From NCBI GenBank assembly GCA_022826965.1, contig JAJDTU010000005.1, positions 248,001 through 312,000 of the forward strand: DNA of 64,000 nucleotides, written 5' to 3'. Numbering within the stretch: the stretch's first letter is position 1; each line of letters starts with the position of its first letter. The DNA comes from Dehalococcoidia bacterium (GTDB lineage Bacteria > Chloroflexota > Dehalococcoidia > Bin125). Below, piece after piece: positions 51,657 to 60,089 of the stretch. The notes beneath the pieces are model-generated. The model was given only the letters and a program-made list of their open reading frames with translations, made no database searches and was not told the DNA's origin. The position numbers and the translations under genes are program-made.

Positions 51657-52496
51657 ATGGGACTGTTTCACAAGGTTGAAGTTGGCGGCGCGACGCTCAT
51701 CGCGGTCCAGGACTCATGGGCCACGTTGCCTCCTACCGCATTCTTCGACCAGACCGAGGATTCCGACTGGGACAACTACCGAGACCTGCTTGACGACAAC
51801 GGCCAGATCACCCTGAATCTCGGCGCCTGGCTGGTGATCTCCCAGGGCACCACGATCCTGGTCGACTCGGGCATCGGCGGACGCCCGGCGCCGATGCCGC
51901 TCAAGGAACCGGCCGCCCTGCCCGCGGTGATGGAGGAGGCCGGCGTGCCGCCCGACGACATCGATATCGTCGCCTTCTCGCACCTGCACTTCGACCACAC
52001 CGGCTGGAACACCTGGGACAACGACGGCACGCCCGTGCCCCAGTTCCCCAACGCCCGGCACCTCATCCAGCAGGCCGAGTGGGACTACTGGACCAGCAGT
52101 GACGAACTGAAGCAGGGCGCCGGCTACGACAACGTGCTCGGACCGATCGTTGACGCCGGGTTGGTCGACTTCGTCGAGGGCGAGCACGCCCTCACGTCCG
52201 AGGTGATCACTGTGCCGACGCCGGGCCACACACCTGGACATGTCTCCTTCGCGGTCAGCAGTGGAGACGAGAAGGCGTACGTGCTCGGCGACGCCGCGCA
52301 CCACCTCGTGCAACTCACCGAGACCGACTGGTGCCCAGGCGCAGACGTCAACACGACCGATTCAACCGCCAGCCGACACAAGCTGTTCGACCAGATCGAG
52401 GCCGAAAACGCGCTGATCGCCTCAGGCCACTTCACGTTCCCCGGCCTCGGCCGAGCCGCTCGACGCAACGGCGCGCGTTACTTCGCCGCCGAGTAG
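51657..52496 (+). CDS. metallo-beta-lactamase-fold hydrolase
   Basis: 279 residues. Zinc-binding HxHxDH appears as 'AFSHLHFDHTGWN'. Later ligands are in 'VPTPGHTPGHVSF' and 'YVLGDAAHHLVQL', and a further His is in 'IASGHFTFPGLG'. The overall pattern is like lactonase/AttM-type members, but the substrate is unknown. The ATG at 51657 has GAGAGG at 51643-51648; the in-frame GTG at 51648 overlaps that site. Position after glcDEF hints at a link to hydroxy-acid esters or lactones. Confidence 0.85.
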   Translation: MGLFHKVEVGGATLIAVQDSWATLPPTAFFDQTEDSDWDNYRDLLDDNGQITLNLGAWLVISQGTTILVDSGIGGRPAPMPLKEPAALPAVMEEAGVPPDDIDIVAFSHLHFDHTGWNTWDNDGTPVPQFPNARHLIQQAEWDYWTSSDELKQGAGYDNVLGPIVDAGLVDFVEGEHALTSEVITVPTPGHTPGHVSFAVSSGDEKAYVLGDAAHHLVQLTETDWCPGADVNTTDSTASRHKLFDQIEAENALIASGHFTFPGLGRAARRNGARYFAAE

Positions 52497-52500
52497 TCGC

Positions 52501-53439
52501 TCAGTCCCGCAACTGGTCGGCGTACTGCGCGATGTCGATGTAACGGTCTGCGACCTGTCGCAGGTCGGACGATGTGCTCTTGCCGAATGCCATCACCTCG
52601 ACCCGGACGCCGCGTGCCCCGACGATCTCGACTAGGCGACGGAAGTCGCCGTCTCCCGAGACCAGCACGATCACGTCCACCCGGTCCGACATCGTCAGCA
52701 CATCGATCGCCAGTTCGACGTCGAAGTTGGCCTTGACCGAACCTCCGGTGAACCGCTTCAGCGGCTTCGTCGCGATCCGATAGCCGTGGTCGAGGAATGG
52801 AACGACAAAGCGTTCGTTCTCCGTCCTCGCCGTCGGATCGTCCGAGATCGGCGCATATGCGATCGCCCGCACCAGTGTCCGTCCGTGCGACAGGAAGTCG
52901 GCGACCTTGCCCCAGTTGAGGCGCACGCCCGACGACTCCGCGCCATACAGGATGTTCGGCACGTCGACGAAGATCGCCAGTCTCGGCAGCACTTCGATGC
53001 GCGCCGGTATCGCGTCCTCGCCGCGCTGCCCCAGCAGCGTCTCGGTCAGCAACGACTGCGACTCGGCCAGCCGCTCGATCGTCTGCCCCTGTTGCTCCAG
53101 CAACGCGGTCTGACGCTCGAGCAGTACCAGCATCTTCTCCGTCGGGTCGGTCGGTTGCTTGTCCTGCGCGCCACGGCGCGAGCCGCGACGCCCGGAGGGC
53201 TTGTTCGCGGTCGGGGCCGGCGTCGCCGGCGTGTTGGAACCGTTCGCGCCCGAGGCTCGGCGCCTCGATCCGCGCCGCGACGGCGCTCTCGTCGGAGCTT
53301 CGACCAGCGAGTTCATCGCCGGCCGCTTCTGTGAGTCCTGCTCCGGCGTTGCGTCGTTCGCCGCCGGCTTCGTGCGTTGTCCGTTCTGTTCGTCGGCGGA
53401 GCCCTCAGTCGATGCGGCTCGCCTCAAGAATCTTGCCAT
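52501..53439 (-). CDS. NYN-domain (LabA-like) protein with basic N-terminus
   Basis: 312 residues. N-terminal ~95 residues are low-complexity, Arg/Ser-rich ('SRRGSRRRASGANGS', 'SGRRGSRRG'). A short coiled-coil helix follows at about 100-135 ('KMLVLLERQTALLEQQGQTI'). The C-terminal half is an NYN/PIN-like domain with acidic residues in 'LAIFVDVPNILYG', 'KANFDVELAIDVLTM' and 'VIVLVSGDGDFRRLVEI'. It is a likely RNase-like or RNA-binding protein. Directly downstream of mrp on the same strand with 15 bp between. Confidence 0.83.
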   Translation of the reverse strand: MARFLRRAASTEGSADEQNGQRTKPAANDATPEQDSQKRPAMNSLVEAPTRAPSRRGSRRRASGANGSNTPATPAPTANKPSGRRGSRRGAQDKQPTDPTEKMLVLLERQTALLEQQGQTIERLAESQSLLTETLLGQRGEDAIPARIEVLPRLAIFVDVPNILYGAESSGVRLNWGKVADFLSHGRTLVRAIAYAPISDDPTARTENERFVVPFLDHGYRIATKPLKRFTGGSVKANFDVELAIDVLTMSDRVDVIVLVSGDGDFRRLVEIVGARGVRVEVMAFGKSTSSDLRQVADRYIDIAQYADQLRD

Positions 53440-53454
53440 TACCTAGCTTTCCGT

Positions 53455-54525
53455 TCATAGGACGGGGATCGTCGGCGCTTGCAACAGCGCCGATGCCGCC
53501 GCTTTGACTGCGACTCTGGTCGCAATCGCGGCGAACGCCTCGGCCGCCGGGTTCTCCGCATCGAACGCGACGATCGGCTTGCCGTCGTCGCCGCCCGCGC
53601 GGACCTCGGTCGCCAGGGGCACCTCGCCCAGGAAGTCAATTTCCAGATCGTCCGCGGCGTCTCGTGCGCCGCCATGTCCAAAGATCTCCAGCCGTTGACC
53701 GGTATCCGGCGTGATGAAGTAGGACATGTTCTCCACGATGCCAAACACCGGCACGTCGAGCTTCTCGAACATTGTCACCGCCTTGCTTGCGTCCTCCAGC
53801 GCCACTTGTTGCGGCGTCGAAACGACCACCGCTCCGGCAATCGGCGCTTCCTGCGCCATCGACATCGACGCGTCGCTCGTGCCCGGCGGCAGGTCGATCA
53901 GCAGGTAGTCGATCTCGCCCCACTCGACATCGTGCAGCAACTGCCGGATCGCCGAACCGATCATCGGCCCCCGCCAGACCACCGCCGCCCCCGGCGGGAT
54001 CAGGAAGCCCAGCGAGACGACCCTCACTCCGTAGCGCTCGACCGGATGTAGACCTCTGTCGCTCTCGGCCTGGTATCCGCTGGGCAGGCCGAACATCGTG
54101 GGCAGGTTGGGACCGGTCGCGTCGGCGTCGACCAGCCCGACCGACGCGCCCGAGTGCGCCAACGCCACCGCCAGGTTGGTCGCAATCGTCGACTTGCCCA
54201 CACCGCCCTTGTTCGATGCCACCGCGATGATGTTCTTCACTCCGCCGATCGCGGCCTGCTGCCCGTTCCCCTGCCAGGACGGCACATCGATCCGAATATC
54301 GAAGTCCACCGCATCGGCCCCGACCTTCGCCAGTGCGTTGGAGATTCGATCCTTCAGCTCTTCCTCCGAGGGATAGCCATGCATCGGCAGTGTCAGATGC
54401 ACGGTGACCGAACCGCCATCGATCACCGATCCACCGAACATTCGGAGCGAGATCAGGTCTCGCCCCAGCTGCGGATCGCGTACCGTCCGCAGGGCGTCGC
54501 GTACTGCTTCGTCGCTCAGGGCCAT
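53455..54525 (-). CDS. mrp: Mrp/NBP35-family Fe-S carrier ATPase
   Basis: 356 residues. N-terminal MIP18/DUF59 domain ('MALSDEAVRDALRTVRDPQL') followed by a deviant P-loop ATPase with 'ASNKGGVGKSTIATNLAVAL' (Lys106 and Lys111), 'GLVDADATGPNLPTMFG' and 'LIDLPPGTSDASMSM'. Mrp loads 4Fe-4S clusters onto apoproteins. The CPxC pair seen in E. coli Mrp after 'ENMSYF' is replaced by 'ITPDTG', so the usual bridging cluster site is absent. The ATG at 54525 begins at the DUF59 domain; a longer frame extends upstream. Confidence 0.9.
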   Translation of the reverse strand: MALSDEAVRDALRTVRDPQLGRDLISLRMFGGSVIDGGSVTVHLTLPMHGYPSEEELKDRISNALAKVGADAVDFDIRIDVPSWQGNGQQAAIGGVKNIIAVASNKGGVGKSTIATNLAVALAHSGASVGLVDADATGPNLPTMFGLPSGYQAESDRGLHPVERYGVRVVSLGFLIPPGAAVVWRGPMIGSAIRQLLHDVEWGEIDYLLIDLPPGTSDASMSMAQEAPIAGAVVVSTPQQVALEDASKAVTMFEKLDVPVFGIVENMSYFITPDTGQRLEIFGHGGARDAADDLEIDFLGEVPLATEVRAGGDDGKPIVAFDAENPAAEAFAAIATRVAVKAAASALLQAPTIPVL

Positions 54526-55066
54526 GCCGTCCCCGTTCCCGTCCCGACCGTCGCCTCGACTCGTCAGCCGCCGCCAGACCACAGCTACCTCACTCCCCGA
54601 TCCGGCAGATCGGGGTACGGTGAATACAGGCTTGGACTCCGGCGTGGCGCCGGCGAGAAGTCAGCCCATCCGGGCCGGGAGTGTCGATTGCCGAGTCGTC
54701 TTGGTGCAGATTCAATGTCTGTATGTGAGCTTGATCTCATGCCCGCTTCGGCGGCGGAGTCAGTCCGTGCTGTTTGCATCGTACCCCAAAGCCATCCCGG
54801 ACCTCCGCTATCGACCCCGGATCGGACGTGACATCAGCGAGGTATCGGAGCCCGAAACGCTCCGAATGCGCAACCTGGGAACCTGATCGAGCTCCGTGCC
54901 GTCAAGTACTTACAGCCGCGTATTCCACTTTACAAGCGCGCGAAACGTCTGTCGCATGGTGTATTGCCTGGCCAAGTTTGCAAACGTAGCGTCCTGCTCA
55001 CATGGGTCTGCCAGAGCGCGGGTTGCGTCCTCAGCCCGGCTACCCAGTCCCAGGAAGGTTCACTGA
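54526..55066. other. gene-free stretch, no identified element
   Basis: 541 bp between mrp and a small protein gene, transcribed away from each other. I see no convincing gene. Two small perfect hairpins occur: CCGGCG-TGG-CGCCGG at 54639-54653 and TCGGAGC-CCGAAAC-GCTCCGA at 54845-54865. No known RNA (SRP, RNase P, tmRNA, 6S) was recognised. It probably holds two divergent promoters. Confidence 0.45.
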
Positions 55067-55291
55067 ATGCCGTCCAAGACTCGTCTGAAGACCGAAGCGC
55101 CCACTCACATTCACCACTGGGTGATCGACGCCCCCAACGGGCCGATGTCCATGGGTGTCTGCAGCTGTGGCGAGACCAAGGAGTTCCGCAACTCCTCCGA
55201 GGACTCGATCTGGGACCGCCAGGAGGGCCGCTCGCGCTGGAACGACATGGGCATCTCCAAGCGCCGCCGAAGCGCCGAGAGCGACAACTAG
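55067..55291 (+). CDS. small 'HHWVID' protein
   Basis: 74 residues: 'HIHHWVIDAPNGPMSMGVCS' followed by 'CGETKEFRNSSEDSIWDRQE' and a basic tail. Two cysteines ('CSCG') and two adjacent histidines could bind a metal, but this is not established. Small proteins of this look are, from memory, widespread in Chloroflexota and of unknown function. AGGAAGG at 55052-55058 with 8-nt spacing supports the ATG. It stands alone before the palindromic repeat and pyrD. Confidence 0.75.
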   Translation: MPSKTRLKTEAPTHIHHWVIDAPNGPMSMGVCSCGETKEFRNSSEDSIWDRQEGRSRWNDMGISKRRRSAESDN

Positions 55292-55346
55292 CGTCCATTC
55301 ACGCCAACCCCTACTGATTCCTCTCTGGTCACCTCTCCCTCCGATC

Positions 55347-55395
55347 CCCTCTCCCCCTGGGAGAGGGTTGGAGCCTGCCCCCGCGTAGGCGGGGG
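55347..55395 (+). repeat. double-hairpin palindromic repeat
   Basis: Two adjacent perfect hairpins in the gap before pyrD. The first is CCCTCTCCC / GGGAGAGGG (55347-55367, loop CCT). The second is CCCCCGC / GCGGGGG (55378-55395, loop GTAG). It belongs to the C-rich intergenic repeat type but differs from the 43-bp element at 7820 and 60036. Confidence 0.65.
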
Positions 55396-55436
55396 GTGAG
55401 GGCTCCCGCGCCCTACCATGCGTGGAAGGAGCCCGT

Positions 55437-56423
55437 ATGCCCACCCCCATCGCCGGAACAGCACGCGCGACAGCCGTGCCGTCTCGCTCGTCGATGCCCA
55501 ACCTCAGCGTCGACCTGGCCCCCGGCGCAAAGCGTGAACTGATCCTCCGCAACCCCGTCATGACCGCCTCGGGCACGTCGAGCAATGGCCTCGAGTTTGC
55601 CCGGCTGTTCGACATCAACCGGCTCGGCGGCATCCTCTCAAAGGGCGTCACGCTCAAGCCGCGCCGCGGCAATCCAACGCCGCGGATCGTCGAGACGCCC
55701 GCGGGCATGCTGAACAGCATCGGCTTCCAGAACATTGGTGTACGCAAGCTGTTGAGCGAGGTCGCAACGGTCTGGGAGACCTGGGATGTGCCGGTGGTGG
55801 TCAACATGCTGGGCGACACGGTCGACGAGTTCGACCGCCTCGCCCAGGTGCTCGACGGCGCCCCCGGCGTGGCCGGCCTCGAGGTCAATATCTCCTGTCC
55901 AAATCTCGACGTTGGCGGCGTCGCCTTCGGCCGCGATCCCGCCGCCGCAGCGCGCGTCGTCGAGGCGGTCGTCACCTCGACCACGCTTCCGGTGATCGCC
56001 AAGCTCACGCCCGACGTCACCGACATCAGCGTCGTCGCCCGAGCCTGCGAGGAGGCCGGAGCGGATGCGCTCTGCGTGGCCAACTCCTTCGTCGGCATGA
56101 GCATCGACGTCAACACGCGCCGGCCACGAACCAACCGTCCGGTCGCCGGCCTCACCGGGCCCGCGATCAAACCGCTCGCACTGCGCCTGGTGTGGGAGAC
56201 GGCCCGCGCCGTCGAGATTCCTGTGATCGGCTGCGGCGGCATCGTCGACGGCCGCGATGCGGTTGAGTTCCTGCTCGCGGGCGCGAGCGCGATACAGGTG
56301 GGCACCGCGTCGTTCCGCGATCCCTACGCCTCAATTCGGGTGTTGGAAGAACTGATCGAGTACTGCCGCGACAACGGCGTGACGGATGTTTCGGACTTGA
56401 TCGGCGCGCTGCAGGTCGATTGA
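55437..56423 (+). CDS. pyrD: dihydroorotate dehydrogenase
   Basis: 328 residues, converts dihydroorotate to orotate in pyrimidine synthesis. 'ILRNPVMTASGTSSNGLEFA', 'FQNIGVRKLLSEV', 'VNISCPNLDVGGVAFGRDP' with the catalytic Cys154, 'LTPDVTDISVVARACEEAGA' and 'VIGCGGIVDGRDAVEFLLAG' identify the class 1 enzyme; Cys rather than Ser as base supports class 1. AAGGAG at 55426-55431 supports the ATG at 55437. Class 1B needs a PyrK partner, and none lies next to it. tRNA-Pro follows 29 bp after the stop. Confidence 0.93.
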   Translation: MPTPIAGTARATAVPSRSSMPNLSVDLAPGAKRELILRNPVMTASGTSSNGLEFARLFDINRLGGILSKGVTLKPRRGNPTPRIVETPAGMLNSIGFQNIGVRKLLSEVATVWETWDVPVVVNMLGDTVDEFDRLAQVLDGAPGVAGLEVNISCPNLDVGGVAFGRDPAAAARVVEAVVTSTTLPVIAKLTPDVTDISVVARACEEAGADALCVANSFVGMSIDVNTRRPRTNRPVAGLTGPAIKPLALRLVWETARAVEIPVIGCGGIVDGRDAVEFLLAGASAIQVGTASFRDPYASIRVLEELIEYCRDNGVTDVSDLIGALQVD

Positions 56424-56452
56424 GGCGTCCAAGCCCATAGAGTGGGCACAAC

Positions 56453-56529
56453 CGGGGTGTAGCTCAGCTTGGCAGAGCGCACGGTTTGGGGCCGTGAGGC
56501 CGGCGGTTCAAATCCGCCCACCCCGACCA
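56453..56529 (+). tRNA. tRNA-Pro (anticodon TGG)
   Basis: Acceptor CGGGGTG (56453-56459) pairs with CACCCCG (56519-56525). The anticodon arm CACGG-TTTGGGG-CCGTG gives TGG. T-arm GCGGTTCAAATCCGC, discriminator A and encoded CCA (56527-56529) are present. Confidence 0.96.
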
Positions 56530-56539
56530 TACGATGGTG

Positions 56540-58975
56540 TCACAGTCGCGGCTTCGTCATCGCCGACAGGCTGGGCGGACGATCCGCGAGCACCCCGTCG
56601 GCCAGCAACTCGCCAACCTCCCACTCGGTCATCCCCAGCACCTCCGTCAGCACATCGACGTTGTGCTCGCCCAACCCGGGAGCGCCGCGGCGGTACGTCA
56701 CGGGCGTATCGCTGAGCCGAATCGGGCATCCCGGGTACCGCAGCACGCCCATGTCGATTCCGCCGACCTCTGCCCAGAACTCCCTCGCCGCAAGATGCTC
56801 CGACTCTAGCAAGTCCCGCGCGTCGGCCAGGCCGGCGGCGATCACGCCCGCTGCCTGGAGCCGCAATGTCGCGTCGGTCGGTGCGATCGAGCGGCTCCAG
56901 ATATTCAACGCGGCATCAATCTCGTCCTGCCGCGCCTCCCGCTCCCACAGCTCCCACCCCAGCCACTCGTGCGGCAGCTCCGCCACCCGGCAGAGTGACT
57001 GCCATTCGGCGTCCGAGCTGACCGAGATCGCGAGCCAGCGGTCGTCGCCGAGACATCGGTACACGCCTTGCGGAGCGACGCCCTGTTCACGATTGCCGCG
57101 TCGAGGCGGCGGCTGGCCAACGACCTGAGCCGTTAGCAGCTCATCACCCGCGAACGATCCCATCGACTCGATCATCGCCGTCTCGACGCGCTGAGCTTCG
57201 CCGTTCGACGACAGCCGATGCCAGAGTCCGACCAGCGTGCCGGCGACCGCGCTCATCCCAGACACCGGGTCCGGCCAGGCCACGCCCGAGCGGAACGGGA
57301 TCCCGTCGGCGTAGCCCGCCATCATCGTCATCCCCGTCGCCGCTTCAATCACGGGTCCCAGCGCAACACGATTGGCGCCGGGACCGCTGGCGCCGTAACC
57401 GGGCATCGACGTGTGAATGATCGCCGGATTGATTGCTCGCAGCGAATCCCAGTCGAGGCCCCATTGCGGGAACACGCGCGGCGAAAAGTTCTCCAGGATG
57501 ACGTCCGACACGCCAATCAGCTCGCGGAACAGTTGCTGACCCCGACTCGTCGACAGGTCGAGCGACAGCCCTTTCTTGTTTCGGGCCAACTTGTTGAATC
57601 CACCGCTCCGATTCCAATGGCGCTCGCCCAGCTCGTTGTCTGGGTACAGATGCGTGAGCTCGGCGAGGTCCTCCGAGACCTCCAGCGGCCCGCGGTTCCA
57701 TGGCGACTCGATATGGATCACGTCCGCTCCGAGATCACCGAGCAGCCGACCGGCAATCGGACCGGCCCAGACTCGCGTCAAATCAAGGATTCGCAGCCCC
57801 GAGAGCGGGCCGTCCTGCAGACCTCGACCGTTGGTCTGAGGAGTTCCCCAATCACGCGGTTCCGCTAGCTCGTCCAACGTCACGCGCCTCGGCGGTCGAG
57901 GTGAACCACCGGCCAGGTCGGCTCCCAGTCGGAACGGCCCGCGCGGAATCAGTTCCGCGCCGTGATCTGCGTCCAGCGGGACGAAGAACCCGCGCGCGGC
58001 CATGTGCGGGTCCGCGAGGAATTCGTGCGTGCTCCAGACTGGGCCCATCGGCGAAAACGTGGCCTCGCCGAGCTCGCAGAGCTCCTGCGATGTGTGCGAC
58101 ATCAGCCACGGGCGCAACGCAGCATCGAACTCACGCTTGTGCCGGCCTCGCGACTCGTTCGTGGCGAAACGCGGGTCGTCGAACACGTGACCCATGCCGC
58201 CGGCCTGGAGAAACGGCTCCAACTTCGTCCCCGTCGCATGGCCGAGGAAGATAAAGCCGTCGGCGCACTCGTAGACGCCGGCCGGATGCCACATGCCCGG
58301 CTGCGCGTTGCCGTCTCGCTTGAGGATGTGTCCCGCGTGCGTCCACATCGTCGTCGTGTGCTGATGCATCGCCACCATCGCTTCGAGATGCGATACCTCA
58401 ACCGTCTGCCCGAGGCCGGTCGACTCACGCGCAATAAGCGCCGCCAGAGCCCCGATGAACCCATACATCCCCGCCGAATACTCCGTGTGTCGACCATGGC
58501 GTCGGAACGGATGTCGGCCCGGCTCGCCGTTCAGGTACATGTGCCCGCCGGCAGCGTCGTCGGTGAACACGTTCGATCGCCGATCCGACCACGGCCCTTC
58601 GAGTCCAAACGGCGAGAGATACACCCGCACAAGACGGGAAGCGTCAAGTTCGGCGGTCGTAGGAACGAGCGGATCCGGCGCGCTGCTTTCGATCACCACG
58701 TCGGCGCCAGAGATCAGTTCCTTGACTCCCGATGAGACCGGTTCAGCCCCGACTATCTGCTTCGACGTGTTGCAGTACGCCCAGATCGACCCGACCTCCG
58801 CGTCGCCCAGCGCGTGCGACTTCAGCATCTCGCCGTGATGGATCAACGGGTCGCCATCCGGTGGGACGATCTTGACCACCTGCGCGCCGTAGTCGGCGAA
58901 CATCTTCCCGCTGAACGAACCGGCGTGCGATCCTGCCAACTCCACGACTCGCAACTCGGCAAACGGTTTCGTCAT
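56540..58975 (-). CDS. two-domain CaiB/BaiF CoA-transferase fusion
   Basis: 811 residues, twice the normal length. Domain 1 begins 'ELRVVELAGSHAGSFSGKMF'; domain 2 begins at about residue 388 with 'LSGLRILDLTRVWAGPIAGR'. The catalytic positions are Glu198 ('GQTVEVSHLEAMVA') in domain 1 and Glu603 ('AQRVETAMIESMGS') in domain 2, so neither has the classical Asp. Each half is complete. The gene diverges from a MaoC pair (87 bp between starts), suggesting a shared acyl-CoA pathway. Its 3' end is 11 bp from tRNA-Pro. Confidence 0.92.
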   Translation of the reverse strand: MTKPFAELRVVELAGSHAGSFSGKMFADYGAQVVKIVPPDGDPLIHHGEMLKSHALGDAEVGSIWAYCNTSKQIVGAEPVSSGVKELISGADVVIESSAPDPLVPTTAELDASRLVRVYLSPFGLEGPWSDRRSNVFTDDAAGGHMYLNGEPGRHPFRRHGRHTEYSAGMYGFIGALAALIARESTGLGQTVEVSHLEAMVAMHQHTTTMWTHAGHILKRDGNAQPGMWHPAGVYECADGFIFLGHATGTKLEPFLQAGGMGHVFDDPRFATNESRGRHKREFDAALRPWLMSHTSQELCELGEATFSPMGPVWSTHEFLADPHMAARGFFVPLDADHGAELIPRGPFRLGADLAGGSPRPPRRVTLDELAEPRDWGTPQTNGRGLQDGPLSGLRILDLTRVWAGPIAGRLLGDLGADVIHIESPWNRGPLEVSEDLAELTHLYPDNELGERHWNRSGGFNKLARNKKGLSLDLSTSRGQQLFRELIGVSDVILENFSPRVFPQWGLDWDSLRAINPAIIHTSMPGYGASGPGANRVALGPVIEAATGMTMMAGYADGIPFRSGVAWPDPVSGMSAVAGTLVGLWHRLSSNGEAQRVETAMIESMGSFAGDELLTAQVVGQPPPRRGNREQGVAPQGVYRCLGDDRWLAISVSSDAEWQSLCRVAELPHEWLGWELWEREARQDEIDAALNIWSRSIAPTDATLRLQAAGVIAAGLADARDLLESEHLAAREFWAEVGGIDMGVLRYPGCPIRLSDTPVTYRRGAPGLGEHNVDVLTEVLGMTEWEVGELLADGVLADRPPSLSAMTKPRL

Positions 58976-59061
58976 CGCAACCGACCGTTCATTCGATGCT
59001 CACGACAGTGTCCGTTAAGCTATCGCCCGTACGCTCCAGGACGCTTCGAAAGGACCCGCCA

Positions 59062-59547
59062 GTGGCAACCGACCACTTCCCGGTTGAGGCCGGGCACATC
59101 ATGCTCTTCGCCCGTTCGATCGGCGACAACAACCCGGTCTACCACAGCGCCGACGCCGCGGCCGATACCGAGCCCGGCCACGTCATCCCGCCACCGACCT
59201 TCGTCCAGGCCTCGGCCCAATTCACCGACGGCTACGTCCTCCGACCGGTAGTCGGAGAGCCCTGGTTCGGCTCCGGCAAGGAACCGACCGGCATCAAGCG
59301 CGAATCATCCGGCGGCAGTGGAGGCACCGGCTTCCACGCCGAGCAGCACTACGAGTACCACGCCCCGATCCAACCCGGTGACGTGCTCAAGGCCGTCGAC
59401 AAGCCCGGCAACAGCTGGACTCGAGAAGGCCGCCGCGGCGGCTCGCTCAGTTTCAACGAGTCGATCACCGAGTACTACAACCAGGACGGCGTCCTCGTCG
59501 TGACCGCCCGCTCCGTCGGCGTCCAGACCTCTCGCGTCGTCGAGTAG
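59062..59547 (+). CDS. MaoC-like hydratase, subunit 1
   Basis: 161 residues, hot-dog fold. The N-terminal dehydratase-type region 'GHIMLFARSIGDNNPVYHSA' carries the hydratase D and H residues, followed by 'PGHVIPPPTFVQASAQFTDG' and 'AEQHYEYHAPIQPGDVLKAV'. The start is GTG at 59062, with AAGGA at 59051-59055. A second MaoC gene follows 39 bp downstream, as in HadAB-type heterodimeric dehydratases and 3-hydroxyacyl-CoA hydratases. Divergent from the fused CoA-transferase. Confidence 0.88.
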   Translation: MATDHFPVEAGHIMLFARSIGDNNPVYHSADAAADTEPGHVIPPPTFVQASAQFTDGYVLRPVVGEPWFGSGKEPTGIKRESSGGSGGTGFHAEQHYEYHAPIQPGDVLKAVDKPGNSWTREGRRGGSLSFNESITEYYNQDGVLVVTARSVGVQTSRVVE

Positions 59548-59586
59548 CGGTCGCAACCGAGAAGCACCAGCAGGAAAGAGCCAACG

Positions 59587-60009
59587 ATGCCGCTCAGCAA
59601 AACGAATCTCAGCGTCGGCGACCAGCACAGCGAGCAGGTCGTGGACAACCTCACCCGCACCCAGATCATCCAGTACGCCGGCGCTTCCGGCGACTACAAT
59701 CCGCTGCACACCGACGAGATCTTCACCACTCAGGTTGCCGGCTACCCGACGGTCTTCGCCCACGGCATGCTCAGCATGGGCCTGACTGGCAAGATGCTGA
59801 CCAACTACGTCGGCGATGGACGCCTGACCAAGTACGGCGTCCGCTTCGTCGCCCAGGTCTGGCCCGGCGACAGCCTGACCGCCACCGCCACGATCGAAGA
59901 CATCCGCGAGGAAGACGGCGTCAGCCTCGTCGACCTCTCCGTCTCCACGGTCAACCAGGACGGCGCCGAAGTCGTCAAAGGCTCCGCCACCGCCCGCATC
60001 GACGACTAA
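59587..60009 (+). CDS. MaoC-like hydratase, subunit 2
   Basis: 140 residues. The hydratase-2 motif is 'IIQYAGASGDYNPLHTDEIF' with Asp and His in the expected spacing; then 'YPTVFAHGMLSMGLTGKMLT' and 'FVAQVWPGDSLTATATIEDI'. AGGAAAG lies before the ATG. With the gene upstream it probably forms a heterodimer that hydrates or dehydrates an (R)-3-hydroxyacyl-CoA or a mesaconyl/methylmalyl-type substrate. Which subunit is catalytic cannot be settled; both keep the motif. Confidence 0.9.
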   Translation: MPLSKTNLSVGDQHSEQVVDNLTRTQIIQYAGASGDYNPLHTDEIFTTQVAGYPTVFAHGMLSMGLTGKMLTNYVGDGRLTKYGVRFVAQVWPGDSLTATATIEDIREEDGVSLVDLSVSTVNQDGAEVVKGSATARIDD

Positions 60010-60035
60010 ACGTCTGGGTTTTCAAAACACCAGCT

Positions 60036-60078
60036 CTCCCCCCGCAGAGCGGGGGGAGATGCCGAAGGCAGAGGGGGG
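60036..60078 (+). repeat. REP-like palindromic element, copy 2
   Basis: A 43-bp match to the element at 7820-7862. The stem CTCCCCCCGC / GCGGGGGGAG and the tail ATGCCGAAGGCAGAGGGGGG are the same; only the loop differs (AGA here, TTT there). It sits just after the MaoC pair, between convergent genes. Confidence 0.85.
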
Positions 60079-60089
60079 CATTCCCCCCC

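Noticed and set aside
54404-54886. Possible gene in the gap after mrp
   Set aside because: Half of it is antisense to mrp, and the remainder lacks a ribosome-binding site or any domain.
56453-56529. tRNA-Pro as an integration (attachment) site
   Set aside because: No integrase, no direct repeat of its 3' end, and no foreign-looking block next to it.
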